Position numbers and translations under genes: made by a program
Notes under the pieces: model-generated
The model's database searches: none
What the model saw: the letters and a program-made list of their open reading frames with translations, nothing else
What the model was told of the DNA's origin: nothing
Shown here: positions 35,068 to 42,308 of the stretch, piece after piece
Position numbering within the stretch: position 1 is the stretch's first letter
How the letters are laid out: each line of letters begins with the position of its first letter
DNA from: an uncultured Eubacteriales bacterium
Lineage (GTDB): Bacteria; Bacillota; Clostridia; Christensenellales; Borkfalkiaceae
Assembly (NCBI GenBank): GCA_902465495.1
Contig: CABQND010000009.1
Span: 1 to 42,308, forward strand
Direction of reading: 5' to 3'
Length of the DNA stretch: 42,308 bases

Positions 35068-35096
35068 TTGCAAAATGCGCATAGATATTGTATAAT
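35068..35096 (+). promoter_or_regulatory. Promoter of tRNA-Gly
   Basis: TTGCAA (35068-35073) and TATAAT (35091-35096) are 17 bases apart. The perfect inverted repeat ATACCGTT-CA-AACGGTAT (35098-35115) follows and ends exactly at the mature tRNA 5' end. Confidence 0.75.
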
Positions 35097-35115
35097 AATA
35101 CCGTTCAAACGGTAT

Positions 35116-35190
35116 GCGAGAGTCGCCTAATGGTATGGCGCCAGCTTCCCAAGCTGGTTCCCGCGGGTTCGATTCCCGTCTCTCGCTCCA
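35116..35190 (+). tRNA. tRNA-Gly (anticodon CCC)
   Basis: 75 nt including an encoded CCA. The acceptor stem GCGAGAG pairs with CTCTCGC (35180-35186), with discriminator T. The anticodon stem CCAGC/GCTGG encloses loop TTCCCAA with anticodon CCC, reading GGG. The T-arm GCGGGTTCGATTCCCGT is canonical. It has its own promoter and terminator. Confidence 0.96.
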
Positions 35191-35192
35191 CC

Positions 35193-35225
35193 AAAAAAGG
35201 AGAGCTGTTCGCTCTCCTTTTTTTA
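35193..35225 (+). terminator. Terminator of tRNA-Gly
   Basis: AGGAGAGC (35198-35205) pairs with GCTCTCCT (35211-35218), flanked by an A-run and a T-run. Confidence 0.88.
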
Positions 35226-35233
35226 TTTTTAAA

Positions 35234-35328
35234 AAGAAACGCCGCACAATGTAAATTGTGCGACGTTTCTTGTCTTTTTACAAATAATTTTTAAAATAAT
35301 ATACCCCGCACAATTGGTGTGGGGGTAT
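35234..35328 (-). terminator. Two hairpins terminating the apgM operon
   Basis: The first hairpin (35234-35271) has 8+8 paired bases around GTAA with one mismatch; read on the minus strand it is followed by a T-rich run. The second (ATACCCC 35301-35307 with GGGGTAT 35322-35328) lies closer to the gene and is also T-rich downstream on the minus strand. Together they separate the convergent tRNA and apgM units. Confidence 0.7.
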
Positions 35329-35358
35329 AAGAGAATTGAAGTTCCTATGTCAGTAAAA

Positions 35359-36570
35359 TCAGTCTGCAAGTAATTTTTTCATAAGCATGCAGCCGTCCGC
35401 AAGGAAAATGCCGGTAGCTTTTGCGGCATCCTCATCGTAAGATTTTGCGCCGCAGCCGCATGTATTTTTTGAAGAATAAAGAAGGTAAGGTACCGGATCG
35501 GCTACGTGCGTACGAACAGCGATGGGGGTGGGATGATCGGGACAGATGAGCATACGAAAATCTTCTCCGGCGGCGTTGAGCCCTTCAATAAGGGGAGCAA
35601 CAACTTTTTCGTCGATTTGTTCAATGGAAAAAATCTTATGTTCAATGTCGCCCTGATGTCCGCATTCGTCGGGAGCTTCCATATGAATATAGATAAAATC
35701 CAGACCTTTGAGCAGTGCATTGAGAGCCGCTTGAGCCTTACCTGCAAAGTTGGTATCATAATTTCCCGTTGCGCCTTCGACGTCAATGATTTTCATTCCT
35801 GCAAGGATACCGATGCCTTTTACGAGGTCTACGGCAGATATTACGCCGCCTTTTTTTCCGAATTTCTTTTCAAAATTTTCAAGACCGGGTTTTGTGCCTT
35901 CCCCCCAAAACCATACCGAGTTTGCGGGGCGCTTTCCTTTGGCGATGCGTGCTTTATTGATGGGATGGTTTTTTAAAATTTGCGCGGAACGTTTCATCAT
36001 GGAAAGATACGCATCGCCTAAAGGACCTTGCGGGAGATGTCCGCGAATGGGTTTCCCGCTGATATCATGCGGCGGGGTCAACTCGTGTCCGGTGACACCG
36101 TTTTTGACTACAAGGCAATGGCGGTAACTTACGCCGCTATACAGGGTAAATCTTTCATCGTCGAAAGCTTCTTTGAGGGATTGTATGAGTTCTCGTGCCT
36201 CTTCGGTAGTGATCTCGCCCGCGCTGTAATCGAGCATGGTTTTGTCCTCATAATTTTCTTCATCGGACAGCGTTACGAGATTACAGCGAAGAGTCACATC
36301 GGTGTCTTTAAGATCGATTCCGATGGATACAGCTTCCAAAGGCGACCGTCCGGTATAGCAGTCTTTGGGGGCATATCCCATCACGGACAGGTTTGCCACG
36401 TCGCTTCCCGGTTTAAACCCGTCGGGAACGGTTTTACAGAGTCCGACTTCGCTGCACTTTGCCAATTGGTCGATGTGAGGTTTATTCGCACATTGCAAGG
36501 GCGTTTTATTGTTGAGCAAAGCAATTTTATAATCGGCCATTCCATCGCCGAGTACTACAATATATTTCAT
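35359..36570 (-). CDS. apgM: Cofactor-independent phosphoglycerate mutase, archaeal type (ApgM)
   Basis: 403 residues, a member of the alkaline-phosphatase superfamily. It starts MKYIVVLGDGMADYKIA with the metal-binding GDGMAD and has the probable catalytic serine in PGSDVANLSVMGYAP. It continues with GRSPLEAVSIGIDL, SGVSYRHCLVV, IHMEAPDECGHQGD and ICPDHPTPI, all typical of the aPGM group found in archaea and many anaerobic bacteria. The presumed reaction is 3- to 2-phosphoglycerate, which duplicates GpmI (8708-10246). Related bacterial paralogues may act on other phospho-compounds, so the duplicate may be specialised. AAAGGAG precedes the ATG. It is the last gene of the mtnN-luxS-ung-apgM operon, 22 bp after ung. 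Confidence 0.92.
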   Translation of the reverse strand: MKYIVVLGDGMADYKIALLNNKTPLQCANKPHIDQLAKCSEVGLCKTVPDGFKPGSDVANLSVMGYAPKDCYTGRSPLEAVSIGIDLKDTDVTLRCNLVTLSDEENYEDKTMLDYSAGEITTEEARELIQSLKEAFDDERFTLYSGVSYRHCLVVKNGVTGHELTPPHDISGKPIRGHLPQGPLGDAYLSMMKRSAQILKNHPINKARIAKGKRPANSVWFWGEGTKPGLENFEKKFGKKGGVISAVDLVKGIGILAGMKIIDVEGATGNYDTNFAGKAQAALNALLKGLDFIYIHMEAPDECGHQGDIEHKIFSIEQIDEKVVAPLIEGLNAAGEDFRMLICPDHPTPIAVRTHVADPVPYLLYSSKNTCGCGAKSYDEDAAKATGIFLADGCMLMKKLLAD

Positions 36571-36592
36571 TTTGACTCCTTTGCGCGGCGGA

Positions 36593-37264
36593 TTATTTCG
36601 TGAGATCCCAATCGATGGGTGCGATGCCGTGCGCTTTCAGATAATTGTTCGTTCTGGAAAAGTGCCTGCACCCGAAAAATCCGTTGTAAGCGGAGAGAGG
36701 AGATGGATGCGCACATTCGAGAATAAGATGTTTATTTTGATCGATAAGCGGTTTTTTAGAACGCGCATTGCCGCCCCAAAGGATGAAAACGACATGTTCG
36801 CGTTGGTCGCTGATAAGTTTTATGACACTGTCTGTGAACCAAGTCCATCCGCAGTTTTTATGCGAATTTGCCTGATGTGCGCGCACCGTGAGCGCCGTGT
36901 TTAACAGTAAGACTCCTTCTTTCGCCCATTTGGTGAGGTCACCGCCTCGAGGTATGGCACAGCCGATGTCGTCGTGCAGTTCTTTATAAATGTTGACAAG
37001 AGAGGGAGGGGGCTCGACGCCTTCGCGAACAGAAAAACAAAGGCCGTGTGCCTGTCCTTCATTATGATAGGGGTCTTGCCCTAAAAGGACTGCTTTGACG
37101 TTTTCAAACGGGGTCAGCTTAAAGCAGTTGTATATGTCAAACATATCCGGATAAACAACGTGATGTGAATATTCGGATTTCAGGAAATCACGTATTTTTT
37201 TGTAATTATCACTCCGGAACAAAGGGGCAAGCGCCTCGTCCCAGCCGCCGCCGAGTTGAATCAT
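36593..37264 (-). CDS. ung: Uracil-DNA glycosylase, family 1
   Basis: 223 residues. It removes uracil from DNA, starting base-excision repair. Family-1 motifs are visible: the water-activating GQDPYHNEGQAHGLCFSV, LLNTALTVRAHQANSHKNCGW, and HPSPLSAYNGFFGCRHFS with the catalytic His and the Leu-type intercalation loop. The ATG at 37264 overlaps the luxS stop (ATGA) and sits 7 bases after GGAGGA; an ATG two codons earlier is too close to it. The association with mtnN-luxS is only positional. Confidence 0.96.
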   Translation of the reverse strand: MIQLGGGWDEALAPLFRSDNYKKIRDFLKSEYSHHVVYPDMFDIYNCFKLTPFENVKAVLLGQDPYHNEGQAHGLCFSVREGVEPPPSLVNIYKELHDDIGCAIPRGGDLTKWAKEGVLLLNTALTVRAHQANSHKNCGWTWFTDSVIKLISDQREHVVFILWGGNARSKKPLIDQNKHLILECAHPSPLSAYNGFFGCRHFSRTNNYLKAHGIAPIDWDLTK

Positions 37265-37743
37265 CTGCATTCCTCCGCGTGCATTTTTTGTGCTTCTGCC
37301 GCAAGATCTTCAGTTTTTATTGAACGAAGCAAATCAAGGTATTTTTGGCATTCTTGTTTTGCTCCGCAAAGATCATGTTCGAGATAATTTCCGCACTCGC
37401 TTTTTGCGGCGCCGGGAACTGTGTCCATTCGCAGGGCTTCTTCAAATGCGGAAATAAGCATTTCATATACTTCAAAAAAGGAATGGCGGACTGTAAGCAG
37501 ATAAAAGCCGGTGCGGCATCCCATGGGACCGAAATAGATCACGTCGTCCTTTGCTTTTCCGTTTCGAAGTGCCGTTGCGAGCATGTGCTCGATGCTGTGA
37601 AGGGCGGCGGGAGGGATGAAATCTCCCGCGTTTGGCTTTTTAAAGCGCAAATCGAATGTCGCAACGCCTCTTTGCAGTGTAGAAAAATGAAGTCCGGGTT
37701 GCAATGTGTTGTGATCTTTCTCAAACGACGGAATTTTATTCAT
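37261..37743 (-). CDS. luxS: S-ribosylhomocysteine lyase LuxS
   Basis: 160 residues, the usual size. It splits S-ribosylhomocysteine into homocysteine and 4,5-dihydroxy-2,3-pentanedione, the precursor of autoinducer-2. The metal ligands HSIEH and ECGNY, and the catalytic cysteine in FGPMGCRTGFYLL, are present. Its substrate comes from MtnN, encoded directly upstream with an 8-bp overlap; its homocysteine product feeds methionine synthesis, linking it to metY/metA elsewhere in the window. It ends in a 4-bp overlap with ung. Confidence 0.97.
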   Translation of the reverse strand: MNKIPSFEKDHNTLQPGLHFSTLQRGVATFDLRFKKPNAGDFIPPAALHSIEHMLATALRNGKAKDDVIYFGPMGCRTGFYLLTVRHSFFEVYEMLISAFEEALRMDTVPGAAKSECGNYLEHDLCGAKQECQKYLDLLRSIKTEDLAAEAQKMHAEECR

Positions 37744-38392
37744 CGCAAACCTCCGAGAAAATATCTTTCAGGCTTTTTGTAAGGGCATCGAGGGCGGTCT
37801 GTAAATTTTCACTGTATTCAAGCGGACTGTTTTCGCCTGCGTTATCAGAAATAGCTTTCAATGAAAAGCAAGGTACTCCTGCGGCAAAGGCAATGTGTGC
37901 GATCGCAGCACCCTCCATGTCACGTACATCGGCGCCGAGTTCTTGTAAAACGGCATCATCTTCGTGGCCGCAACCGAATCGGTCTGCTGAAGCAAGTGTT
38001 GCCGATAGAAATTTGTCCGATTTTTTTTCGAGAGAGAAATAAGGGGATTGGTATTCATCGAGAGTTCCGACGGGTGTATGGTTAATTGCGCTCAAATCAA
38101 AATCAAACTGTACGGCGCGATTGATCTGCAAGGCACTTCCTATTTTTGCTTTCGGGGTAAGCCCTCCGGCGACGCCGATGTTAAGAATGCGCGTAGCACC
38201 CAATGAAAGCGCAAGCATGGTCGCTGCGGCGGCGTTGGATTTGCCGACCCCGGAAAGGATCAGTGTGTACGGAATACCTTCAAATTTGCCGCGCGTGATC
38301 TCCTTTCCGTATAGAGTGAACGTGTTATCGGCGACGGATTTACAGAGCAGGGCGTCCGCCTCTTTTTTCATTGCCGCGATTATGGCGAGCAT
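37736..38392 (-). CDS. mtnN: 5'-methylthioadenosine/S-adenosylhomocysteine nucleosidase
   Basis: 218 residues. It hydrolyses SAH to adenine and S-ribosylhomocysteine (also MTA to methylthioribose). Sequence marks are MLAIIAAMKKEADAL with the catalytic Glu, GVGKSNAAAATML, LNIGVAGGL, ADRFGCGHED and VRDMEGAAIAHIA with SDNAGE near the end, carrying the catalytic Asp. GGAGG lies before the ATG. It is the first gene of a four-gene minus-strand operon and is functionally paired with luxS. Confidence 0.96.
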   Translation of the reverse strand: MLAIIAAMKKEADALLCKSVADNTFTLYGKEITRGKFEGIPYTLILSGVGKSNAAAATMLALSLGATRILNIGVAGGLTPKAKIGSALQINRAVQFDFDLSAINHTPVGTLDEYQSPYFSLEKKSDKFLSATLASADRFGCGHEDDAVLQELGADVRDMEGAAIAHIAFAAGVPCFSLKAISDNAGENSPLEYSENLQTALDALTKSLKDIFSEVCDE

Positions 38393-38520
38393 GCAGATCT
38401 TCCTCCGTTAAAATGCATTTTTCAACGTATATTTTATCACAAATTTGCTTTTATTTGCAAATTATCGGAATAGCAAATTGACAATTTGTGAATAATATTT
38501 CAAAATCCGAGGAGGCAGTT

Positions 38521-39768
38521 ATGAACCCTTTTGAACAGAAAGCAAAAGACATTACAAAGACTTACAAAAATTGGAAAAGTATCAATGTTAAGCCTTACGA
38601 CAAAGAAACGGTGGATCCGTATACGCGTGTACGAATTATTTTAATGAACGGAACGGAGTTTGAATCAATTTGGAATACGGTGCGATATACGCGGCATTGT
38701 GCAAATAATGATGTACGGCGCGGGATGGCGCTTCTTCGGCGCGGTGAACAGCAACAGCAAAAGCGGATTGCATGTTTGAAGCCGCGCAACGAAAGCATGC
38801 TCGAACATACGATCGGTTATGAGCAGCTTGCGGTGGACCTGACGGCAATCCTTGCAAAGCGCGAAAAAAATGAGCATGTTAAAGAACAACTTGATTTTGC
38901 GCTTTTGGAAGATTTTGATCATCTTTATCGTTATGCCGATCTTCTGGATTTTGAAAAGGGCATTCATGCGGAAAAGTTAGTCGGGAGTTATACAGAGATC
39001 ATGCCCGGGCGTCCTACGGTAGCTGAAGCGCGCCATCCGGAGGATGATGTGCGATACTATATCAATAATTATTTGAATGATCCGATCACGCGTCTGAATA
39101 TCGGGATCATTACTGCTGCGGAACAGCAGACAATGAATTATTATCTGAACATTGCCAATTTATATGAATCGGAATTGGGCAGAAAATTGTATGCAGAGAT
39201 CGCAATGATCGAGGAACAGCATGTGACGGGATACGGCTGTCTGTCCGATCCATCCGTAGATATGTTTGAGTGTATGGTGATGCATGAATATACAGAATGT
39301 TACCTGTATTGGAGCTGTTATAATGATGAGAAGGATGCGCGCATCAAAGATCTGTGGCTGATGCATTTTGAAGAAGAGCTTTCACATTTAAAATTTGCTT
39401 GCGAAATGATGGAAAAATACGAGGGAAGAGTCTGGCAACAGCTGTTTCCCGAAGGCGGAGCATTTCCCGAACTGATTTCATTTACTCCGCAGAAAGAATA
39501 TGTTCGGGAGGTATTAAAAAGTGTGCGCCTTACCGGTAGAGCGGAATGTTTTGAAGAAGTGGACAAACTTCCGGACCATTTCCGTTTCTTCTCATATAAC
39601 AAAGGTGTACAGGGGAATGTAAACAGCCTTGCTTCGCATATGGTCATCGAAAAGACGATTCGCAAGTATGGTAAAGATTATCGCTGTGAGGATAAAGCAC
39701 ATCCTGTAAACGCATTGAACGATCGGCAGAGCGACAATGCGGATGTCGCGAGAATTAAAGGTGCGTAA
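38521..39768 (+). CDS. Large ferritin-like diiron protein, unknown function
   Basis: 415 residues, not assigned to a named enzyme. ATG at 38521 directly follows GAGGAGGCAGTT. The middle and C-terminal parts hold the metal pattern of the ferritin-like fold: E201 with E231xxH234 and E256 with E286xxH289, each pair with a spacing of exactly 30 residues. A third, partial copy, E101 with D131xxH134, has the same spacing. Tyr- and Trp-rich helices surround them (NYYLNIANLY, HEYTECYLYW). A complete diiron site is therefore likely formed by the second and third pairs. There is no signal peptide; it is cytoplasmic. It is a single-gene unit ending in a terminator. Possible roles are oxygenase, peroxide or iron handling; none is shown by context. 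Confidence 0.75.
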   Translation: MNPFEQKAKDITKTYKNWKSINVKPYDKETVDPYTRVRIILMNGTEFESIWNTVRYTRHCANNDVRRGMALLRRGEQQQQKRIACLKPRNESMLEHTIGYEQLAVDLTAILAKREKNEHVKEQLDFALLEDFDHLYRYADLLDFEKGIHAEKLVGSYTEIMPGRPTVAEARHPEDDVRYYINNYLNDPITRLNIGIITAAEQQTMNYYLNIANLYESELGRKLYAEIAMIEEQHVTGYGCLSDPSVDMFECMVMHEYTECYLYWSCYNDEKDARIKDLWLMHFEEELSHLKFACEMMEKYEGRVWQQLFPEGGAFPELISFTPQKEYVREVLKSVRLTGRAECFEEVDKLPDHFRFFSYNKGVQGNVNSLASHMVIEKTIRKYGKDYRCEDKAHPVNALNDRQSDNADVARIKGA

Positions 39769-39786
39769 AAAAGCAAGTTGATAGTA

Positions 39787-39826
39787 AAAAGCCGCGGGAA
39801 AGTTTTATACGATTCCGCGGCTTTTG
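39787..39826 (+). terminator. Terminator of the ferritin-like gene
   Basis: An A-run and GCCGCGG (39791-39797) pair with CCGCGGC (39815-39821), followed by four T. It can work for either strand. Confidence 0.8.
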
Positions 39827-39855
39827 CTTCATGCCGGGCAAATTCCGAAAATAGC

Positions 39856-39884
39856 TTTACATAGCGGCGCCGGTATGGTATAAT
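39856..39884 (+). promoter_or_regulatory. Promoter of the exonuclease-rsmF unit
   Basis: TTTACA (39856-39861) and TATAAT (39879-39884) are 17 bases apart, with TGG before the -10 (extended -10). Confidence 0.8.
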
Positions 39885-39922
39885 TTTACGGAACAACGAG
39901 CAGGTTAAAATATAAAAAAGCC

Positions 39923-40897
39923 ATGAATTATATCTTTTTTGATATCGAATGCGCTTGTGTATATAAGAATACAGCGAAAATTTGTGTATTCGGATATTGC
40001 GTTGCCGATGAAAAATTTAATATATTAAAGAAAGAAGATATTTTGATCAACCCGAACGGAAAATTTCATTTGACAGATCATCAGGGTGACGGTCTTGTTT
40101 TACCGTACGATTATGATGATTTTAAAAATTATCCTGACTTTAAACATTTTTATCCGCAGATAAGAGAGCTTTTAGAAGGGGACGATAAGCTCGTGTTCGG
40201 GCATGCGGCGATCAACGATATTAAATATCTGAACTTAGAAACGAAGCGTTATAAATTACCTTCCTTTTCTTTTCGATTTGCGGATACGCAGATTTTGTAT
40301 ATGGCGATGACGGAAACATTTGATCGTCAGGCGGGGCTGGAGTCTCTGACACAAATTTTTGAAATCGATTATACGCCTCATTGTGCGGCAGACGATGCGT
40401 ATGCGACCATGCGTATTGCTCAGGAGATGTGCGAACACGACGGGTGCAGCCTTTATGAGCTTTTAGAAAAATATGGTGTACGGTTCGGTAAAATTGAAAA
40501 TTATCAGTTTTCCAATTGTGCATCGCGCCGGCGCAGTGAATATCTTAGCGAAAAACGAAGGGAAAAACGGGAGCGAGGGATGCGTCGCGCAAAGTTCAAT
40601 GATTTTGTGTATGGCTATCGTGTACGTCCGCAGACACAGGAATTGCGTGGCAGGAGATTCAGCTTTTCAAGAAGTATCGAAGAGGACCTGCCCCTCGCAA
40701 AACAATTGGTGAAAGAGATTGTACGGCGAGGCGGCAAATACTCATTTAAACTTTCGGGATGCAATACTTTTGTTGAAGACGATAACGACGACAGTGTTCG
40801 TAAAGATGCCGCGTATAAAATGCGGGACGAAGGTAAGATCGATGATATTTTTAAACTGTCCGATTTTCGGCGGCAGTTTTTGGCGGAAGAAGAATGA
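39923..40897 (+). CDS. DEDD 3'-5' exonuclease with C-terminal BRCT-like domain
   Basis: 324 residues. Residues 1-175 form a DnaQ/RNase-T-type exonuclease: FFDIECA (motif I Asp/Glu), FGHAAINDIKYL (motif II Asp) and HCAADDAYATM (motif III, His and Asp of the DEDDh class). A basic linker (RRRSEYLSEKRREKRERGMR) joins it to a ~85-residue C-terminal part, LRGRRFSFSRSIEE ... RRGGKYSFKLSGCNTFVEDD, which follows the BRCT pattern. Such exonuclease-BRCT fusions occur in Firmicutes and are thought to act in DNA repair. The ribosome binding site before the ATG is weak. The stop overlaps the start of rsmF (ATGA). Confidence 0.85.
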   Translation: MNYIFFDIECACVYKNTAKICVFGYCVADEKFNILKKEDILINPNGKFHLTDHQGDGLVLPYDYDDFKNYPDFKHFYPQIRELLEGDDKLVFGHAAINDIKYLNLETKRYKLPSFSFRFADTQILYMAMTETFDRQAGLESLTQIFEIDYTPHCAADDAYATMRIAQEMCEHDGCSLYELLEKYGVRFGKIENYQFSNCASRRRSEYLSEKRREKRERGMRRAKFNDFVYGYRVRPQTQELRGRRFSFSRSIEEDLPLAKQLVKEIVRRGGKYSFKLSGCNTFVEDDNDDSVRKDAAYKMRDEGKIDDIFKLSDFRRQFLAEEE

Positions 40898-42183
40898 TTG
40901 AAAAGTTTTTGCAGAGAATGCGTGCGCAATTGCCTGATTTTGATGCATACGAGGCATGCCTGCAACAGGCGCCGCAACGCGCAATCCGTGCAAACACATT
41001 GAAGATTACGGCAAACGAGTTGGAAAAAATTCTGCCGTTTTCTGTCAACGGACGAGTTGCATGGGAAAATAACGGAATGTATATTCAGGAAGAAAAGCCC
41101 GGGAAGTGTCTGTATCACGACGCGGGCTTGTTCTATGTGCAGGAACCGAGCGCCATGTGTGCCGCTCCTCTTTTACAGGTCCGGCCAGGAGAACGAGTGC
41201 TCGATCTTTGCGCGGCTCCCGGCGGCAAGAGTACACAGCTTGCGCAGGCAATGTGCGGCGAAGGGGTGCTTGTTCTCAATGAGAAGGTCCCAGACCGTGC
41301 GAGGATCTTGCTGCAAAATGTGGAACGCATGGGAGTTCGTAATGCCGTGGTAACCTGCGCTGATCCCGAACAGCTTGCACAGCGTTTCGGCGGTTATTTT
41401 GACAAGATCCTTGTGGATGCGCCATGCTCGGGGGAAGGAATGCTTCGCAAAGAGAGTGAAGCGGCAAAACAGTGGAGTGAGGAAAATGTAGAGATGTGCG
41501 CCGCGCGGCAGAAAAAGATTTTGCAGAGTGCGGCTTTGATGCTTGCGCCGGGAGGTCTGTTAGTATATTCGACCTGTACTTTTTCAGAGGAAGAGGATGA
41601 ACGCAATGCCGAATGGTTCAGTAGCGAGTTTCCTGAATTTAAGTTGTTGGAGCAGCGTAAGATCTACCCTCACAGGGAGCGCGGGGAAGGGCATTTTGCG
41701 GTACTCTTTCAAAAGCAGGACGGCGAGCGTGTTCGTTTGCGTCCGCAAAAAATCTTTGCTGAAAAAAAGGCGCTCAGTGCGTATCGTGCGTTTGAGAAAG
41801 AGTTTTTGAAACATCCGCAAGAAGGTGGATTTGTTTCATTTGGCGATAAACTCAGTCTTATTCCGGAGATCGGCATCAGTCTGGATGGGTTGAAAGTTCT
41901 TCGTGCCGGACTTTTATTGGGGGAGTATAAAGGGAACCGATTTGAGCCGTCGCATGCCCTTGCGTTGGGAACGGCGCGCGAGGAACTTTTAAATATTCTG
42001 AACGTTTCGGACGAGGATGCTGCGCGTTACATACGCGGCGAAGAATTAAATCTTGAGAGTGATTTGCGCGGTTGGTGCACGGTGGCTTATAACGGATATC
42101 CGTTGGGTTTGGGAAAGATCGCAAACGCTGTAAAAAATCATTATCCCAAAGGGTTGCGCCGTAATTTTTTGGAAGCAGACTAA
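40894..42183 (+). CDS. RsmF/RsmB-like rRNA m5C methyltransferase
   Basis: 429 residues. It is a SAM-dependent cytosine-5 methyltransferase of the NOL1/NOP2/Sun family acting on 16S rRNA. An N-terminal RNA-binding segment (APQRAIRANTLKITANELEK) is followed by the SAM motif LDLCAAPGGKSTQLAQ, motif IV DAPCSGEGMLRKESE with the releasing cysteine, and motif VI VYSTCTFSEEEDERNAEW with the nucleophilic cysteine. The C-terminal ~140 residues (GEYKGNRFEPSHALAL, RGWCTVAYNGYPLGLGKI) are the RsmF-type extra domain also found in B. subtilis-type RsmF. This makes it closer to RsmF than RsmB. It is translationally coupled to the exonuclease gene. Confidence 0.92.
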   Translation: MIEKFLQRMRAQLPDFDAYEACLQQAPQRAIRANTLKITANELEKILPFSVNGRVAWENNGMYIQEEKPGKCLYHDAGLFYVQEPSAMCAAPLLQVRPGERVLDLCAAPGGKSTQLAQAMCGEGVLVLNEKVPDRARILLQNVERMGVRNAVVTCADPEQLAQRFGGYFDKILVDAPCSGEGMLRKESEAAKQWSEENVEMCAARQKKILQSAALMLAPGGLLVYSTCTFSEEEDERNAEWFSSEFPEFKLLEQRKIYPHRERGEGHFAVLFQKQDGERVRLRPQKIFAEKKALSAYRAFEKEFLKHPQEGGFVSFGDKLSLIPEIGISLDGLKVLRAGLLLGEYKGNRFEPSHALALGTAREELLNILNVSDEDAARYIRGEELNLESDLRGWCTVAYNGYPLGLGKIANAVKNHYPKGLRRNFLEAD

Positions 42184-42204
42184 AATCATGACATATTCAA
42201 GATT

Positions 42205-42224
42205 AAGACTTGAGCGTCTTTTTT
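42205..42224 (+). terminator. Weak terminator after the methyltransferase gene
   Basis: AAGAC (42205-42209) pairs with GTCTT (42216-42220), followed by four T. The stem is short. The remaining bases to the window end show no gene. Confidence 0.45.
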
Positions 42225-42308
42225 GGATATTATATGGTTCAACTCTTGCATAAAAAGCAAGTTAAAGTGCAATTGTTTGAGTAAAACAAGAAGCGCGCTC
42301 GGTATTAC

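Noticed and set aside
38478..38483. TTGACA as the -35 of the ferritin-like gene
   Set aside because: The matching -10 would fall at 38501 (CAAAAT), too near the ribosome binding site for a normal leader. The true promoter is unresolved.
42236..42245. GTTCAACTCT near the window end as an attachment-site copy of the ssrA 3' end
   Set aside because: Only 10 bases match, the segment between holds housekeeping genes (ung, luxS, tRNA, rsmF), and no integrase is present.
1..42308. CRISPR array, prophage, insertion sequence or toxin-antitoxin pair
   Set aside because: No regularly spaced direct repeats, transposase, integrase or phage structural genes were seen; the lone XRE gene has no toxin partner beside it.

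Overview
The window looks like a chromosomal segment of a low-to-mid GC Firmicute of class Clostridia. The reasons are a tRNA-Leu T-box leader in front of leuA, the secG-rnr-smpB-ssrA translation-quality module, near-consensus TTGACA/TATAAT promoters, strong AGGAGG-type ribosome binding sites, a LplB/YtcP-type sugar ABC transporter with an AraC regulator, and secreted proteins ending in a Gly-Gly-Cys + membrane helix + Arg/Lys tail. A placement near the Christensenellales is only a guess.

Layout. 157-5676: a very large secreted (probably lipid-anchored) protein built from ~390-residue repeats, with its own promoter and terminator. 5766-7887: T-box-controlled leuA. 7974-8297: a small XRE repressor on the minus strand, then a 410-bp regulatory gap. 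8708-16232: gpmI, secG, rnr, smpB, then metY-metA (homoserine to O-acetylhomoserine to homocysteine) and a small membrane protein. 16312-16684: ssrA (tmRNA). 16839-17064: a decayed 3' fragment of a VSR/DUF559-like nuclease gene. 17071-34987: an accessory glycan-utilisation locus, with a divergent AraC regulator and one tightly packed 12-gene operon. 35116-35190: tRNA-Gly(CCC). 35359-38392 (minus): mtnN-luxS-ung-apgM. 38521-39768: a large ferritin-like diiron protein. 39923-42183: DEDD exonuclease-BRCT and an RsmF-like rRNA methyltransferase.

The 18-35 kb operon is the most unusual part. It encodes import (two permeases and a binding lipoprotein), extracellular binding and cleavage (a module-rich secreted protein, a propeller lipoprotein, a sialidase-like wall/membrane protein, an esterase with InlB-type repeats), and an intracellular set: a nucleoside-hydrolase-like enzyme, a DapA/NanA-family aldolase, a cytoplasmic sialidase-like propeller, a KpsF/GutQ-type arabinose-5-phosphate isomerase and a PfkB sugar kinase. 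Aldolase + pentose kinase + arabinose-5-P isomerase fits a hypothetical catabolic route for a 3-deoxy-ulosonic acid such as Kdo (ulosonate to pyruvate + arabinose to arabinose-5-P to ribulose-5-P). This is inference from gene families and context; no Kdo biosynthesis genes are visible. A simpler alternative is nucleoside/ribose salvage attached to a sialidase locus.

Methionine and S-adenosylmethionine recycling appear twice: synthesis by metY/metA and recycling by mtnN/luxS. No SAM riboswitch was seen in front of either.
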